From: Cryobacterium inferilacus
Lineage (GTDB): Bacteria > Actinomycetota > Actinomycetes > Actinomycetales > Microbacteriaceae
Assembly (NCBI RefSeq): GCF_019599185.1
Contig: NZ_JAIEUL010000006.1
Span: forward strand, 100,778-164,777
Length of the DNA stretch: 64,000 bases
Direction: 5' to 3'
The notes beneath the pieces are model-generated. The model saw nothing but the letters and a program-made list of their open reading frames with translations. It searched no databases and was not told where the DNA came from. The translations under genes were made by a program, and so were the position numbers. Position 1 is the first letter of the stretch. Each line of letters opens with the position of its first letter. This document shows, piece after piece, positions 50,243 through 58,688 of this stretch.

Positions 50243-50938
50243 TCAGTCGAGCGAGAGCCCGAGCAGGGCGGCGACGCGGGCGCGGATCAGCGCGGCCAGT
50301 TCGTCGACCGGCAGCGACGCATCCAGCACCAGAAAGCGCTCGGGCTCGGCCGCGGCCAGCTCGAGGAACGCGGCCCGCACGCGGGCGTGGAACTCGTTCT
50401 TCTCGGCCTCGAGCCGGTCGAAGCGCTTGTTGGCGGCATTGAGGCGGGTGCGCGCCGCGGTTTCGTCGAGGTCGAGCAGCAGCGTGAGGTGCGGCAGCAG
50501 GCCCTCGGCCGCCCAGAGCGAGAGGTCGCGCACCTCGGGTGCGCCGAGCACCCGCCCGGCACCCTGATAGGCGACGGATGAGTCGAGGTAACGGTCCTGA
50601 ATGACAACCTCGCCGCGAGCGAGCGCCGGGCGCACCTTCGTGGCGATGTGCTGTGCCCGGTCGGCGGCGTACAGCAGCGCTTCCGCGCGCGGGGAGACCT
50701 CGCCGCGGTGGTGCAGCACGATCTCCCGAATCTCCACGCCCACCTCGGTGCCGCCGGGCTCGCGGGTGCGCACCACGGTGCGCCCCAGGGCCTGCAACCA
50801 CTCCCCCAGCAGCGCAGCCTGGGTGCTCTTGCCCGACCCGTCGCCACCCTCGAGGGTGATGAACAGGCCGGGCGTCACGGCATCCGTCGCACCGGACGCC
50901 GAAGCGTCGGGCACGGCCGGGGTCACCGCATCCGTCAC
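50243..50938 (-). CDS. tmk: Thymidylate kinase
   Basis: A 231-residue enzyme phosphorylating dTMP to dTDP for DNA synthesis. The P loop GGDGSGKST is at about 31-39, the DR(Y) motif in IQDRYLDSSVAYQGAG and REPGGTEVG near 59. The LID region is around RTRLNAANKRFDRLE. An extra 20-residue Ala/Ser/Asp-rich start precedes the usual beginning GLFITLEGGDG. The GTG overlaps the topA stop by four bases, so the two genes are translationally coupled. Confidence 0.96.
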   Translation of the reverse strand: MTDAVTPAVPDASASGATDAVTPGLFITLEGGDGSGKSTQAALLGEWLQALGRTVVRTREPGGTEVGVEIREIVLHHRGEVSPRAEALLYAADRAQHIATKVRPALARGEVVIQDRYLDSSVAYQGAGRVLGAPEVRDLSLWAAEGLLPHLTLLLDLDETAARTRLNAANKRFDRLEAEKNEFHARVRAAFLELAAAEPERFLVLDASLPVDELAALIRARVAALLGLSLD

Positions 50939-53900
50939 GACTGCGAGGCCGCCTGGGCCGCCTTCGCTGCCGCGGTGGCCGCACGGGTGGCGGCCGCCTT
51001 TGCGGCGGTGGCCGCCTTCTGCTCCGGGGTGCGCTCGGCGCGCACGGTGGGCGTGGCGGTGGAGGTGCCGGTCTTCTTGGCCGGAGCCCGCTTGGCGGCG
51101 GTCTTGGTGACCGCGCCCACCTTCTTGACCGGAGCCTTCTTGGCGGTGGGCTTCTTCGCGGCCGGCTTCTTGGCCGGCGCCTTCTTCGCGGCGCCGCGCT
51201 TGACAACCGGGCCCTTGGCGCGCTTGTCGGCGAGCAGCTGCACGGCGCGCTCGTAGTCGACCTCTTCGACACTCTCGGCCTTGGGGATGGTGGCGTTGGT
51301 GATGCCATCGGTCACATAGGCGCCGAACCGGCCGTCCTTGATCTTGATGGCCTTGCCGCTCTCCGGGTCGGGCTCTTCGAAGTCCTTGAGCGCGCTGGAG
51401 GCACGGCGGGCGCCGTACTTGGGCTGGTTGTACAGCTCCACGGCACCGGCCAGGTCGATCTCGAAGATCTGGTCCTCGCTGGTGAGCGAACGGGTGTCGA
51501 CGCCCTTCTTGAGGTACGGGCCGAACTTGCCGTTCTGGGCGAGGATCTCGGTCTGCGTCTCCGGGTCCAGGCCCACCACGCGCGGCAGGTTCAGCAGCGC
51601 CAGCGCGGTGTCGAGGTCCACGGTGGCCAGGTCCATCGACTTGAACAGCGACGCCGTGCGCGGCTTCACCGCGGCGGCGGCCTTCTTGGCCGGGGCCTTC
51701 TTCTTGGGCTTGACGGCGGCAGCGGATGCGCCGGTTGCGGCGGCGGCCGGCGCTGCGGCATCCGCCAGCGAGGTGACCTCACCGGTGAGCGGGTCGACGG
51801 TCTCGCCGGGGCCGTCGGTGTCGGCCGGCGGCTCGAGCTCGGTCACGTAGGGGCCGAACCGGCCGTCCTTGGCGACGATCTCCTTGCCGTTGTCGGGGTT
51901 CACGCCGATGACCCGGTCGGTGACGACGGGGGCGTCCACGAGTTCACGGGCCTTGGCCGGGGTGAGCTCGTCCGGTGCCAGGTCCGGCGGGATGTTCACC
52001 CGGCGGGGCGTGACATCCGGGCCCGCGCTCGGGTCGACGACCTCGAGGTAGGGGCCGTACTTGCCGATGCGCAGGGTGATGTCGTCGACGATGTGGATCG
52101 AGTTGATCGTCTTCGCGTCGATCTCGCCGAGGTTGTCGACGACCTGGCGCAGGCCGCGGTGCTTCTCTGAGCCGAAGTAGAAGCTGGTCAGCCAGTCCAC
52201 CCGGTCGGCGGTGCCACCGGCGATGCGGTCGAGGTCGTCCTCCATCTCGGCGGTGAAGTCGTACTCCACCAGGTCGGAGAAGAATTCCTCGAGCAGCCGC
52301 ACCACCGAGAAGGCGATCCAGTTGGGTACGAGGGCCTGGCCGCGCGGGGTGACGTAGCCGCGGTCGGCGATGGTGGAGATGATCGACGCGTACGTGGACG
52401 GACGGCCGATGCCGAGCTCTTCGAGCTTCTTCACCAGGCTGGCCTCGGTGTAGCGGGCGGCCGGGCTGGTCTCGTGGCCCTTGGCCTCCACCTCGACGAG
52501 GGTCAGCGTCTGGCCCTCCTCCAGCGGCGGCAGCTTCGACTCGGTGGGGTCGGTGGGCGCGTTGCGCTCCTCGTCCCTGGACTCCTCGTAGGCGAGCATG
52601 AAGCCGCGGAAGGTGATGACGGTGCCGCTGGCGGCGAACTCGGCGAGCGCCTCGGAGGCGGCCGGGTGCGCCGCGGTGCCGGTGGGGCCCGCGGCGATGG
52701 TGACCGACGCGGTGGAACCGGTGGCGTCGGCCATCTGACTGGCGACGGTGCGCTTCCAGATCAGGTCGTAGAGCTTGAAGTCGTTGCCGCGCAGCGAGCT
52801 GGACAGCGACGACGGGGTGCGGAAGGTGTCGCCGGACGGGCGGATAGCCTCGTGCGCCTCCTGCGCGTTCTTGCTCTTGCCCTTGTACAGGCGCGGGTTC
52901 TCTGGCACGGTCTCGGCGCCGTACAGCGACGCGGCCTGCTTGCGGGCGGCGCTGATGGCCTGCTGCGACAGCGACGGCGAGTCGGTACGCATATAGGTGA
53001 TGTAGCCGTTTTCGTACAGCGACTGCGCCACGCTCATGGTCTGCCTGGCGGTGAAGCGGAGCTTCCGCGCCGCCTCCTGCTGCAGGGTGGAGGTGGTGAA
53101 CGGCGCGGCGGGGCTGCGACGGTAGGGCTTGGAGGCGACCTTGGTGACGGTGATCGGCACGCCGGGCACCTTGAGCGCGTCGGCGAGGGCGAGAGCGGAT
53201 GCCTCGTCGAGCGTGGCCGCGACGAGCTTGGGCTTGAGCTTGCCGGTGTCGTCGAAGTCGCTGCCGGTGGCGATGCGTTCGCCGCCGAGACGCACGAGCT
53301 TGGACTGGAAGCCGTTCTCGCCGTTGGCGCCGGGGGCGAGCTGGGCGATGAGGTCCCAGTAGCCGGCGGCGACGAACGCGAGGCGTTCGCGTTCGCGGTC
53401 GACGACGAGGCGGGTGGCAGCGGACTGCACTCGGCCGGCGGACAGGCCGGGGCCGACCTTGCGCCAGAGCACGGGCGAGATCTCGTAGCCGTAGATGCGG
53501 TCGAGGATGCGTCGGGTCTCCTGCGCATCCACCAGGGCGGTGTCGAGGTCTCGGGTGTTGTTGGTGGCCGCGATGATGGCGTCCTTGGTGATCTCGTGGA
53601 ACACCATCCGCTTGACCGGAACCTTGGGCTGGAGGACCTGCAGCAGGTGCCAGGCAATGGCCTCGCCTTCGCGGTCCTCATCAGTTGCGAGGAGGAGTTC
53701 GTCGGCGTTCTTCAGAGCTCGCTTGAGGTCGCTGACGGTTTTCTTCTTGGCGTCGGAGACCACGTAGTACGGTTCAAACCCGTTGTCCACGTCGACCGAG
53801 AACTTGCCCAGCGGGCCCTTCTTCAGTTCCGGCGGCAGATTCTTGGGCTCGATCAGGTCTCGGATGTGACCGACCGACGACAAAACCTCGTATCCGTCGC

Positions 53901-53970
53901 CCAAATAGGCGGCGATCGACTTCATCTTGGTCGGTGACTCGACAATGACCAGCTTCTTAGTGCCTGGCAC
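50935..53970 (-). CDS. topA: DNA topoisomerase I
   Basis: A 1011-residue type IA topoisomerase that relaxes negative supercoils. The Toprim domain opens the protein (KKLVIVESPTKMKSIAAYLG) and includes DEDREGEAIAWHL. The catalytic Tyr is in ENGYITYMRTDS at about 325. Several C-terminal repeats follow (for example IGKYGPYLEV, DGRFGPYVTE, NGKFGPYLKK, DGRFGAYVTD), and the last 100 residues are a Lys/Ala-rich tail typical of actinobacterial TopA that binds DNA and speeds catalysis. The long open frame continues upstream, but the GTG at 53970 follows AGAGGAG. A promoter lies at 53981-54010. Confidence 0.97.
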   Translation of the reverse strand: MPGTKKLVIVESPTKMKSIAAYLGDGYEVLSSVGHIRDLIEPKNLPPELKKGPLGKFSVDVDNGFEPYYVVSDAKKKTVSDLKRALKNADELLLATDEDREGEAIAWHLLQVLQPKVPVKRMVFHEITKDAIIAATNNTRDLDTALVDAQETRRILDRIYGYEISPVLWRKVGPGLSAGRVQSAATRLVVDRERERLAFVAAGYWDLIAQLAPGANGENGFQSKLVRLGGERIATGSDFDDTGKLKPKLVAATLDEASALALADALKVPGVPITVTKVASKPYRRSPAAPFTTSTLQQEAARKLRFTARQTMSVAQSLYENGYITYMRTDSPSLSQQAISAARKQAASLYGAETVPENPRLYKGKSKNAQEAHEAIRPSGDTFRTPSSLSSSLRGNDFKLYDLIWKRTVASQMADATGSTASVTIAAGPTGTAAHPAASEALAEFAASGTVITFRGFMLAYEESRDEERNAPTDPTESKLPPLEEGQTLTLVEVEAKGHETSPAARYTEASLVKKLEELGIGRPSTYASIISTIADRGYVTPRGQALVPNWIAFSVVRLLEEFFSDLVEYDFTAEMEDDLDRIAGGTADRVDWLTSFYFGSEKHRGLRQVVDNLGEIDAKTINSIHIVDDITLRIGKYGPYLEVVDPSAGPDVTPRRVNIPPDLAPDELTPAKARELVDAPVVTDRVIGVNPDNGKEIVAKDGRFGPYVTELEPPADTDGPGETVDPLTGEVTSLADAAAPAAAATGASAAAVKPKKKAPAKKAAAAVKPRTASLFKSMDLATVDLDTALALLNLPRVVGLDPETQTEILAQNGKFGPYLKKGVDTRSLTSEDQIFEIDLAGAVELYNQPKYGARRASSALKDFEEPDPESGKAIKIKDGRFGAYVTDGITNATIPKAESVEEVDYERAVQLLADKRAKGPVVKRGAAKKAPAKKPAAKKPTAKKAPVKKVGAVTKTAAKRAPAKKTGTSTATPTVRAERTPEQKAATAAKAAATRAATAAAKAAQAASQS

Positions 53971-53980
53971 CAGACTCCTC

Positions 53981-54010
53981 TTTATAGGTAACGGTCGGTG
54001 TAACGACCAA
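53981..54010 (-). promoter_or_regulatory. topA promoter
   Basis: On the minus strand: -35 TTGGTC (54005-54010), an 18-bp spacer with two GTTAC words and -10 TATAAA (53981-53986), close to the GTG start. The remaining 280 bp up to 54290 hold an imperfect G/T-rich repeat (GGCGAGTTG words, about 54127-54170) but no gene. Confidence 0.55.
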
Positions 54011-54289
54011 GCCACACCATACACACAGGAATCGAGTGTGTGCCCATCGAGCCCGCGTGACTGTGCCCCCGATTGCTTCCACGGTAGTCCCCGTTCGGGG
54101 TGTCGCAAGACGTGGCCGGTGGGGAAACGCGGTGGTGGGTGAGTTGGTGGCGAGTTGGCGGCGAGTTGCTGGGTGGGCAGGTGGGCGGGCTGGATTGGCG
54201 TGCTGCACAGTTGGTCAGTTCGGGCGCCGCGGGCTGGCGGGTTTGTTTTTGGGGGTTGCCTCGTTTCCGCGCAGTCGCACAATAGAGGT

Positions 54290-54547
54290 ATGGGTACACC
54301 AGCGCAGGGCACGTACACCGCGAAACTCACGGACGGCCCGCTAGAAGGCAAAACAGTCACCACCGAGTTCCTCGCATCCGGTGATCCACGACCTCGGATC
54401 GAGATCCCGGCCGAGAAGGGCAAGCGCTACCTCTACACCCGTGGCGCCGGGCTCGAATTCGACTCGTCCGAGCATCCGGACCAGCCGTCGGCCGTGGACT
54501 ACCGCTACCTCGAGGCGCTCTTCGACGCTCCGTCGGCGAGTAGCTAG
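54290..54547 (+). CDS. Small conserved-looking hypothetical protein
   Basis: An 85-residue soluble protein (MGTPAQGTYTAKLTDGPLEGKTVTTEFL...). The pattern of alternating hydrophobic residues suggests a small beta-barrel with a short helix at the end (DYRYLEALFD). No motif is recognised. The ATG follows CACAAT by six bases and a weak AGAGG. It is divergent from topA and convergent with the Tad genes. It is probably real because codon use and start context are good, but no function can be given. Confidence 0.65.
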   Translation: MGTPAQGTYTAKLTDGPLEGKTVTTEFLASGDPRPRIEIPAEKGKRYLYTRGAGLEFDSSEHPDQPSAVDYRYLEALFDAPSASS

Positions 54548-54569
54548 CGATTCTTCTGCCGGCGTTCGG

Positions 54570-54986
54570 TTAGGGTGCCGGGCCCGCTCGCGCCCGGGAT
54601 CCGATCGTGATGATCCCCACGGAGTGGGCCACCGAGACCGTCGCGATCAGGTCGTCGACCGTGCAGCTGCTCAGCCGAACCCCGTTCACCTCGGCCGCTC
54701 GGGTGGCTGCTTCGCAGGGCACGCCGGGCAGAAGGCCGGAGGCGGTGTCGGCCGCGGCGAGCGCCGCAGCATCCGCTGCGCCCTGCACGGCCTGATTGGT
54801 CGGGAGTAGGGCCAGGACCGGCACGAGCACCGCGGTGACGGCGAAGAGGGCGCCCAGTACCGCCAGCACGAGGATCGAGCCGGAGCCCTGCTCGGAGTTG
54901 CGGTGTGAGCAGCAGAATCCGCGCCGGGTGTTCGGCTGCCGGGTGAGGCGCCGCATGAGACGGAGCGGCACTGGGTGGCCGCTCAC
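54570..54986 (-). CDS. TadE-like/helicase-neighbourhood pilus-locus protein (TadG-type)
   Basis: A 138-residue membrane protein, last gene of the Tad cluster. A basic start is followed by the prepilin-like helix GSGSILVLAVLGALFAVTAVLVPVLALL and then NQAVQGAADAAALAAADTASG, a segment typical of TadE/TadG-like proteins and of the Rv3654c group of mycobacteria. CEAA and SSC may form a disulfide. The GTG overlaps the upstream stop by four bases. It is probably a minor pilin or assembly component exported across the membrane. Confidence 0.82.
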   Translation of the reverse strand: MSGHPVPLRLMRRLTRQPNTRRGFCCSHRNSEQGSGSILVLAVLGALFAVTAVLVPVLALLPTNQAVQGAADAAALAAADTASGLLPGVPCEAATRAAEVNGVRLSSCTVDDLIATVSVAHSVGIITIGSRARAGPAP

Positions 54987-55402
54987 GGGGTGGCGCCCGC
55001 CACGTCGGTGGCCAGGGCGCAGGACCGGGCGCCGAGGGTGAGGCCCGCGGCGGCGAACGGGGCGAAGGCGCTGGGGCCGCTCAGCCGGGCGCAGACGAAG
55101 TCGCCCTGCCGCTCCTGGGCCAGGGCGGTGCCCGGCCCCACCGCGGCCAGCACTCCGCCCGCCGGGCCCGCGCCGTCACCGCGGGCGAGCAGGCGGGCAA
55201 CGTCGGCCGCGGCATCCGTCATGCGCACCTGCTGACCCACCACCTGCACCGCGCCCAGGCAGCAGGCCAGCACCACCAGCACGGCGGGAAGCGCGGCGGC
55301 GAACTCGGCGGTGATGCTGCCGCGCTCGCGGGCGAGGGTTGGCCTGATTGCTCGTGGCGCGTGGCCGTCGCCCGCCGCGCGCTCAGCCGACGGTGAGGGC
55401 AC
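54983..55402 (-). CDS. TadE-family minor pilin
   Basis: A 139-residue protein with the TadE core RERGSITAEFAAALPAVLVVLACCLGAVQVVGQQVRMTDAAADVARLLARGD at about 24-75. It has a Flp-type processing region (G/S before xTAEF with Glu at +5) and a single helix. The GTG at 55402 lies in the end of the DUF4244 gene (20-bp overlap); the frame is open further upstream, but that part only shadows the neighbour. It corresponds in order to Rv3655c of the mycobacterial cluster. Confidence 0.85.
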   Translation of the reverse strand: MPSPSAERAAGDGHAPRAIRPTLARERGSITAEFAAALPAVLVVLACCLGAVQVVGQQVRMTDAAADVARLLARGDGAGPAGGVLAAVGPGTALAQERQGDFVCARLSGPSAFAPFAAAGLTLGARSCALATDVAGATP

Positions 55403-55826
55403 TGCGCACCAGCTCGGTGAGGATGCCGCGCACTTCGTCCCCGCGAAGGATGACGATGAGCAGGCCCGCAAAACCGACCGCGGCCATCGTGGCGACGATG
55501 TACTCGGCGGTGGCGGCGCCGCGGTCCTCCCGCATTCTGCGCAGGGCCCGCAGGGTGTTGAACTGCACCGTGCGGGTGCGGATGATTCCCGGCCGCACCC
55601 CGGTGCCGTGGGTGGGCGCGGGTCGGGCCGGAGCCGCGGCGTCGTGCGCTTCTACGTCGCGGATGTCGGGGTCGGTGAGCGGGGCGGTGGTGACGGAAGT
55701 GACGGTGGTGACGGAACCGGCGGCGGAGCCTGCCTGTGGGATCGAGTCGGGCTCGGTGGGTTTGGTGCGCTCGGTGCGCGAACCTGGGTTGGTGGGGGCG
55801 ATGGACGGGCTGCTGACGGTGGACAT
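55383..55826 (-). CDS. DUF4244/Flp-like pilin subunit
   Basis: A 147-residue protein. About 95 Thr/Pro-rich residues precede the mature pilin core MREDRGAATAEYIVATMAAVGFAGLLIVILRGDEVRGILTELVRSALTVG, in which G/AATAEYI is the class III prepilin cleavage context (Glu at +5) and one helix follows. This is the likely major Flp pilin. The long N-terminal leader is unusual, since Flp prepilins normally have short leaders. AAAGGAGA lies six bases before the ATG. Confidence 0.87.
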   Translation of the reverse strand: MSTVSSPSIAPTNPGSRTERTKPTEPDSIPQAGSAAGSVTTVTSVTTAPLTDPDIRDVEAHDAAAPARPAPTHGTGVRPGIIRTRTVQFNTLRALRRMREDRGAATAEYIVATMAAVGFAGLLIVILRGDEVRGILTELVRSALTVG

Positions 55827-56240
55827 GTGGATCTCCTTTCGCGTACAAGACGCGGATGCGGTCGGCGCGAGTACGTCCACCCTGCCGCCGGGCTGGTCGC
55901 CGGTTAGGGGGCCGCGGGTATCGGTGTGCAGTCGCCGGGCGGTGCGCGCTGTGGAGGAGGGAGCGGCTCAACGGGTGGTCGAGGGTGCTTCACGGGCGGG
56001 TGACCGCGGCGGGCGCGTGGTGAGCCCGGGCGAGGTGGCCCCCGAGCAGCCGGGCCCGTGGGGCCAGTCGCTGCGCCTCTTCTCGGTCACCGCGCCCGCT
56101 ATAGCGGGCGCGGTCGCCCACAGGAGGTGCGGGGAAGACTCAGCTGCCCGGAGTCAGGCACCGGGCGGGTGAACTACGAGCGAACGGAGTCGACCGGGCT
56201 GCCTCGGGGGTGGCTGTGGGCGCCGCCCCGGTCGTGGCCG
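55827..56240. other. Intergenic region in the Tad locus with a perfect palindrome
   Basis: A 414-bp gap with no supported gene. It includes a 26-bp perfect palindrome at 56089-56114 (half-site ACCGCGCCCGCTA), with no T-run. This could terminate the tadA-tadC transcript or be an operator. The pilin genes need a promoter in the left half, but I see no convincing -10. Confidence 0.6.
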
Positions 56241-57292
56241 TCAGAACGTGCTGAGGGTGGAGGCGAGCACGCTGAGCAGCAGCGGCGCCACCCCGACGAG
56301 CATGAACGCGGGCAGCACGCAGACGCCGAGGGGCAGCATCAGAGTGACGGCGAGGGTCTCCGCGCGCTGGCGCCCGCCGGTGCGGGCGTCGCGGCGCAGT
56401 TGCTCGGCCTCGCTGCGGAGCAGTTCGGCCGCGGGCACGCCGGCCCGGGCGGAGAGGGCGAGAACCCGGTCGATGACGGCATCCGTGGCGGTGTTGTGGG
56501 TGCCGGGAGGGCGCAGGCCGAAGCGTTCGGCGCTCTGTCTGGCGGTGCGGCGGGCGCCGTCGAGGGAACCGCCGCCGGTCATGCCGATGGCGGTGAGGTC
56601 GAGTTCGAGGCCAGGGGCTGGGCCGCCGGCCTGGGCGTTGCGCACCAGGCGGCGGTTCCAGCGTGCGGCCGCGAGCATCAGCACGGAGCCGGCGGCGAGG
56701 CAGACCAGGCCCGGGCCGGTGAGGAACAGGGTGCGCACGGTGTCGAACCCCATCAGGCTGCCGAACAGCAGCGCGACCAGGGGCAGCACCATCACCAGCC
56801 GGGCGGTGGCCCGCGGGCCGGTGAGGGCCACGGTGAGATCGCGGTGCAGTTGGCCGAGCTCCCGGAACGCGGCGGCCAGGTCGCGCAGGCATCCGGAGAG
56901 TGGGGCGCCGGCGCGGGTGGCGACATCCCAGGCGGCGGCGAGCGCGCGCCAGGCGTCACCGAGCTGGTCGGGCAGACCGGCGGTGGCCTCGGCGATGGCG
57001 TCGGCCACGTTGTCGCCGCCCTGGCAGCCTGGCCGGCGGCGGTGAGGATGCGCAGCTGCGCGCGCTCGGTCTCGGCCGCGGCCCTGGCGCGGCGGGACAG
57101 CGGCGGGGCGGGGCGGTCGACCAGGTCCTTGTCGCCGGCGTCATCGGCGCGCCCCGACCCGTCGGCGCGGTCGGCAGGAAGGAGGTAGTCCCAGGCCGAG
57201 ACCGGCGACACCCCGGCAGCGAGAAGCACCGCCAGGCGTTCGGCCACCCGGGCCACCTCCTCGATCGGCGGAACCGCTGCGGGGCGGCTCAT
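56241..57292 (-). pseudogene. tadB/tadC-like pilus platform gene, split by a frameshift
   Basis: Two reading frames together encode one platform protein. The first (from 57292, ATG, overlapping tadA by four bases) gives MSRPAAVPPIEEVARVAERLAVLLAAGVSP to ILTAAGQAARA. The second continues with GDNVADAIAEATAGLPDQLGDAWRAL and runs to the stop at 56241 with the expected membrane helices (LVMVLPLVALLFGSLMGF, TLMLPLGVCVLPAFMLVGVAPLLLSVLA). The shift lies near 57010-57025 in AGGGCGGCGACAACG, where homologues would read QGGDNVADAI. One base must be missing or added. It may be a pseudogene, a sequencing error or recoding. A GTG at 57008 could restart the second half. Confidence 0.8.
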
Positions 57293-58530
57293 GCGGGCAC
57301 CGTGCTGAGCCGGTCGGCCTCATCGAGCACAAACCGGCCCACCTGGGCGAGTCGACGGGCGCCATCGCGGCGTTCGAGGTGCAGCACGAGGTTGATGGCG
57401 CTCACGGTTTGCCGGGCCACGGCGGTGGCGCTCATGCCGGCGAGCGCGCCGACGGCTTCCAGCCGCGCCGGAACATCCGTGAGCGAGTTGGCGTGCAGGG
57501 TGCCGGCGCCGCCGTCGTGCCCGGTGTTCAGCGCGGCCAGCAGTTCGCGGATCTCGACACCCCGGCACTCGCCGAGCACCAGCCGGTCCGGCCGCATCCG
57601 CAGGGCCTCGCGCAGCAGGCTGTCCAGGCCGATCCGGCCGGCGCCCTCGAGGTTCGCCTGCCGGGACTCCAGCGCCACCACGTGCGGGTGGTCGATGCGC
57701 AGCTCGGCGACGTCCTCGATCACCACGATGCGCTCGGCCGGCGGCGCCTCACCGAGCAGGGCGGCCAGCAGGGTGGTCTTTCCGCTGCCGGCCGCGCCCG
57801 TCACCAGCAGATTCTCCCGGCCGTGCACCGCGGCGCGCAGCCGGGCGACCTGGTCGGCGGCCGCGGCACCCGAACCGAACAGGCCGCCAGCGCAGAGATC
57901 GTCCAGGCTCAGCCGCCGCACCCGCGGCAGCCGAATGGAGAGCAGCGTGCCCGTGCTCGACACCGGCGGCAACACCGCGTGCACCCGGATGCCGTCGGCC
58001 AGGCGCACATCCACACACGGGCTGGCCTCATCGATATGCCGACCGCCGAGCGCGATCAGCCGCACGGCCAGGTCACGGATGCCCGTCTCGTCGTCGTGCC
58101 AGTCGGCCGCGCGCTCCAGCCCCGCACCGGCATCGACCCAGAGGCCGGCCTCACCGTTGACGAACAGGTCGGTGACGGCGGCGTCGTGGGCGAACCGGGC
58201 GAGTGGACCGAGGGCGGAGAGGTCGGTTCGCGGGGCGGGCGAGTCGGGCGGGGCGGGTGAATCGGGCACGGTGTTCGATGTGGTTCGGCCGGATTGCCTG
58301 GTCGAACCGGGTGGCGGGGTTCGGCCGGGACCTGCCGTCGAGTCCGCCGTCTCAAGTGAGCCAGCGGGGTCGGGCGTGCCCCGGGGATCGAGCGGGTCAC
58401 CCCTCTCGATCGACCGAAGGTGCCGGGTATGGGCGTGTCGGGGTGCACCCCTGGGCGTCGAGCTCTCCCCCGGGCCGGATGCGGCGGGGCGCGGCAGATA
58501 GGAGGGAACGGCGACGAAGGGCTCGGGCAT
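57289..58530 (-). CDS. TadA/CpaF-family secretion ATPase
   Basis: A 413-residue ATPase that powers Flp pilus assembly. Residues 1-100 are Pro/Arg-rich and probably disordered. The type II/IV secretion ATPase domain follows, with DLFVNGEAGLWVD, LSIRLPRVRRLSLDDL, Walker A GAAGSGKTT at about 244-252, IVVIEDVAELRI, the Asp box in LRMRPDRLVLGECRGVE and the His box GHDGGAGTLHANSLTDVPARLE. TAGCGT six bases before the ATG supports this start despite the long tail. It is the first gene of the Tad unit; the septum-site protein gene that precedes it in mycobacteria is absent. Confidence 0.92.
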   Translation of the reverse strand: MPEPFVAVPSYLPRPAASGPGESSTPRGAPRHAHTRHLRSIERGDPLDPRGTPDPAGSLETADSTAGPGRTPPPGSTRQSGRTTSNTVPDSPAPPDSPAPRTDLSALGPLARFAHDAAVTDLFVNGEAGLWVDAGAGLERAADWHDDETGIRDLAVRLIALGGRHIDEASPCVDVRLADGIRVHAVLPPVSSTGTLLSIRLPRVRRLSLDDLCAGGLFGSGAAAADQVARLRAAVHGRENLLVTGAAGSGKTTLLAALLGEAPPAERIVVIEDVAELRIDHPHVVALESRQANLEGAGRIGLDSLLREALRMRPDRLVLGECRGVEIRELLAALNTGHDGGAGTLHANSLTDVPARLEAVGALAGMSATAVARQTVSAINLVLHLERRDGARRLAQVGRFVLDEADRLSTVPA

Positions 58531-58536
58531 GCGAGC

Positions 58537-58542
58537 ACGCTA
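58537..58542 (-). promoter_or_regulatory. -10 element of a leaderless transcript (tadA)
   Basis: TAGCGT on the minus strand ends six bases before the tadA ATG, with no ribosome site. Confidence 0.5.
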
Positions 58543-58636
58543 GCCGCGGGCTGGCCGGCCCGGGCGGGTGGCGGGCGGACCTGTGGGCGGGCGGCGCGCA
58601 TCCGTGCTGTGGAGGAGTGCTGAGTCGGTGCAAGGC

Positions 58637-58673
58637 AAAAAAAAAGCGACCCCGGCCCGAAGGCCGAGGTCGC
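58637..58673 (-). terminator. Intrinsic terminator of the DUF4352 gene
   Basis: On the minus strand a 12-bp stem GCGACCTCGGCC with a TTCG loop is followed by nine T. It is the most classical terminator in the window, 15 bp after the stop at 58689. Confidence 0.95.
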
Positions 58674-58688
58674 AGGTTGAGAAAGGAG

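Noticed and set aside
53971..54423. N-terminal extension of topA
   Set aside because: The extension covers the topA promoter. The GTG at 53970 has a strong ribosome site and gives the conserved family start.
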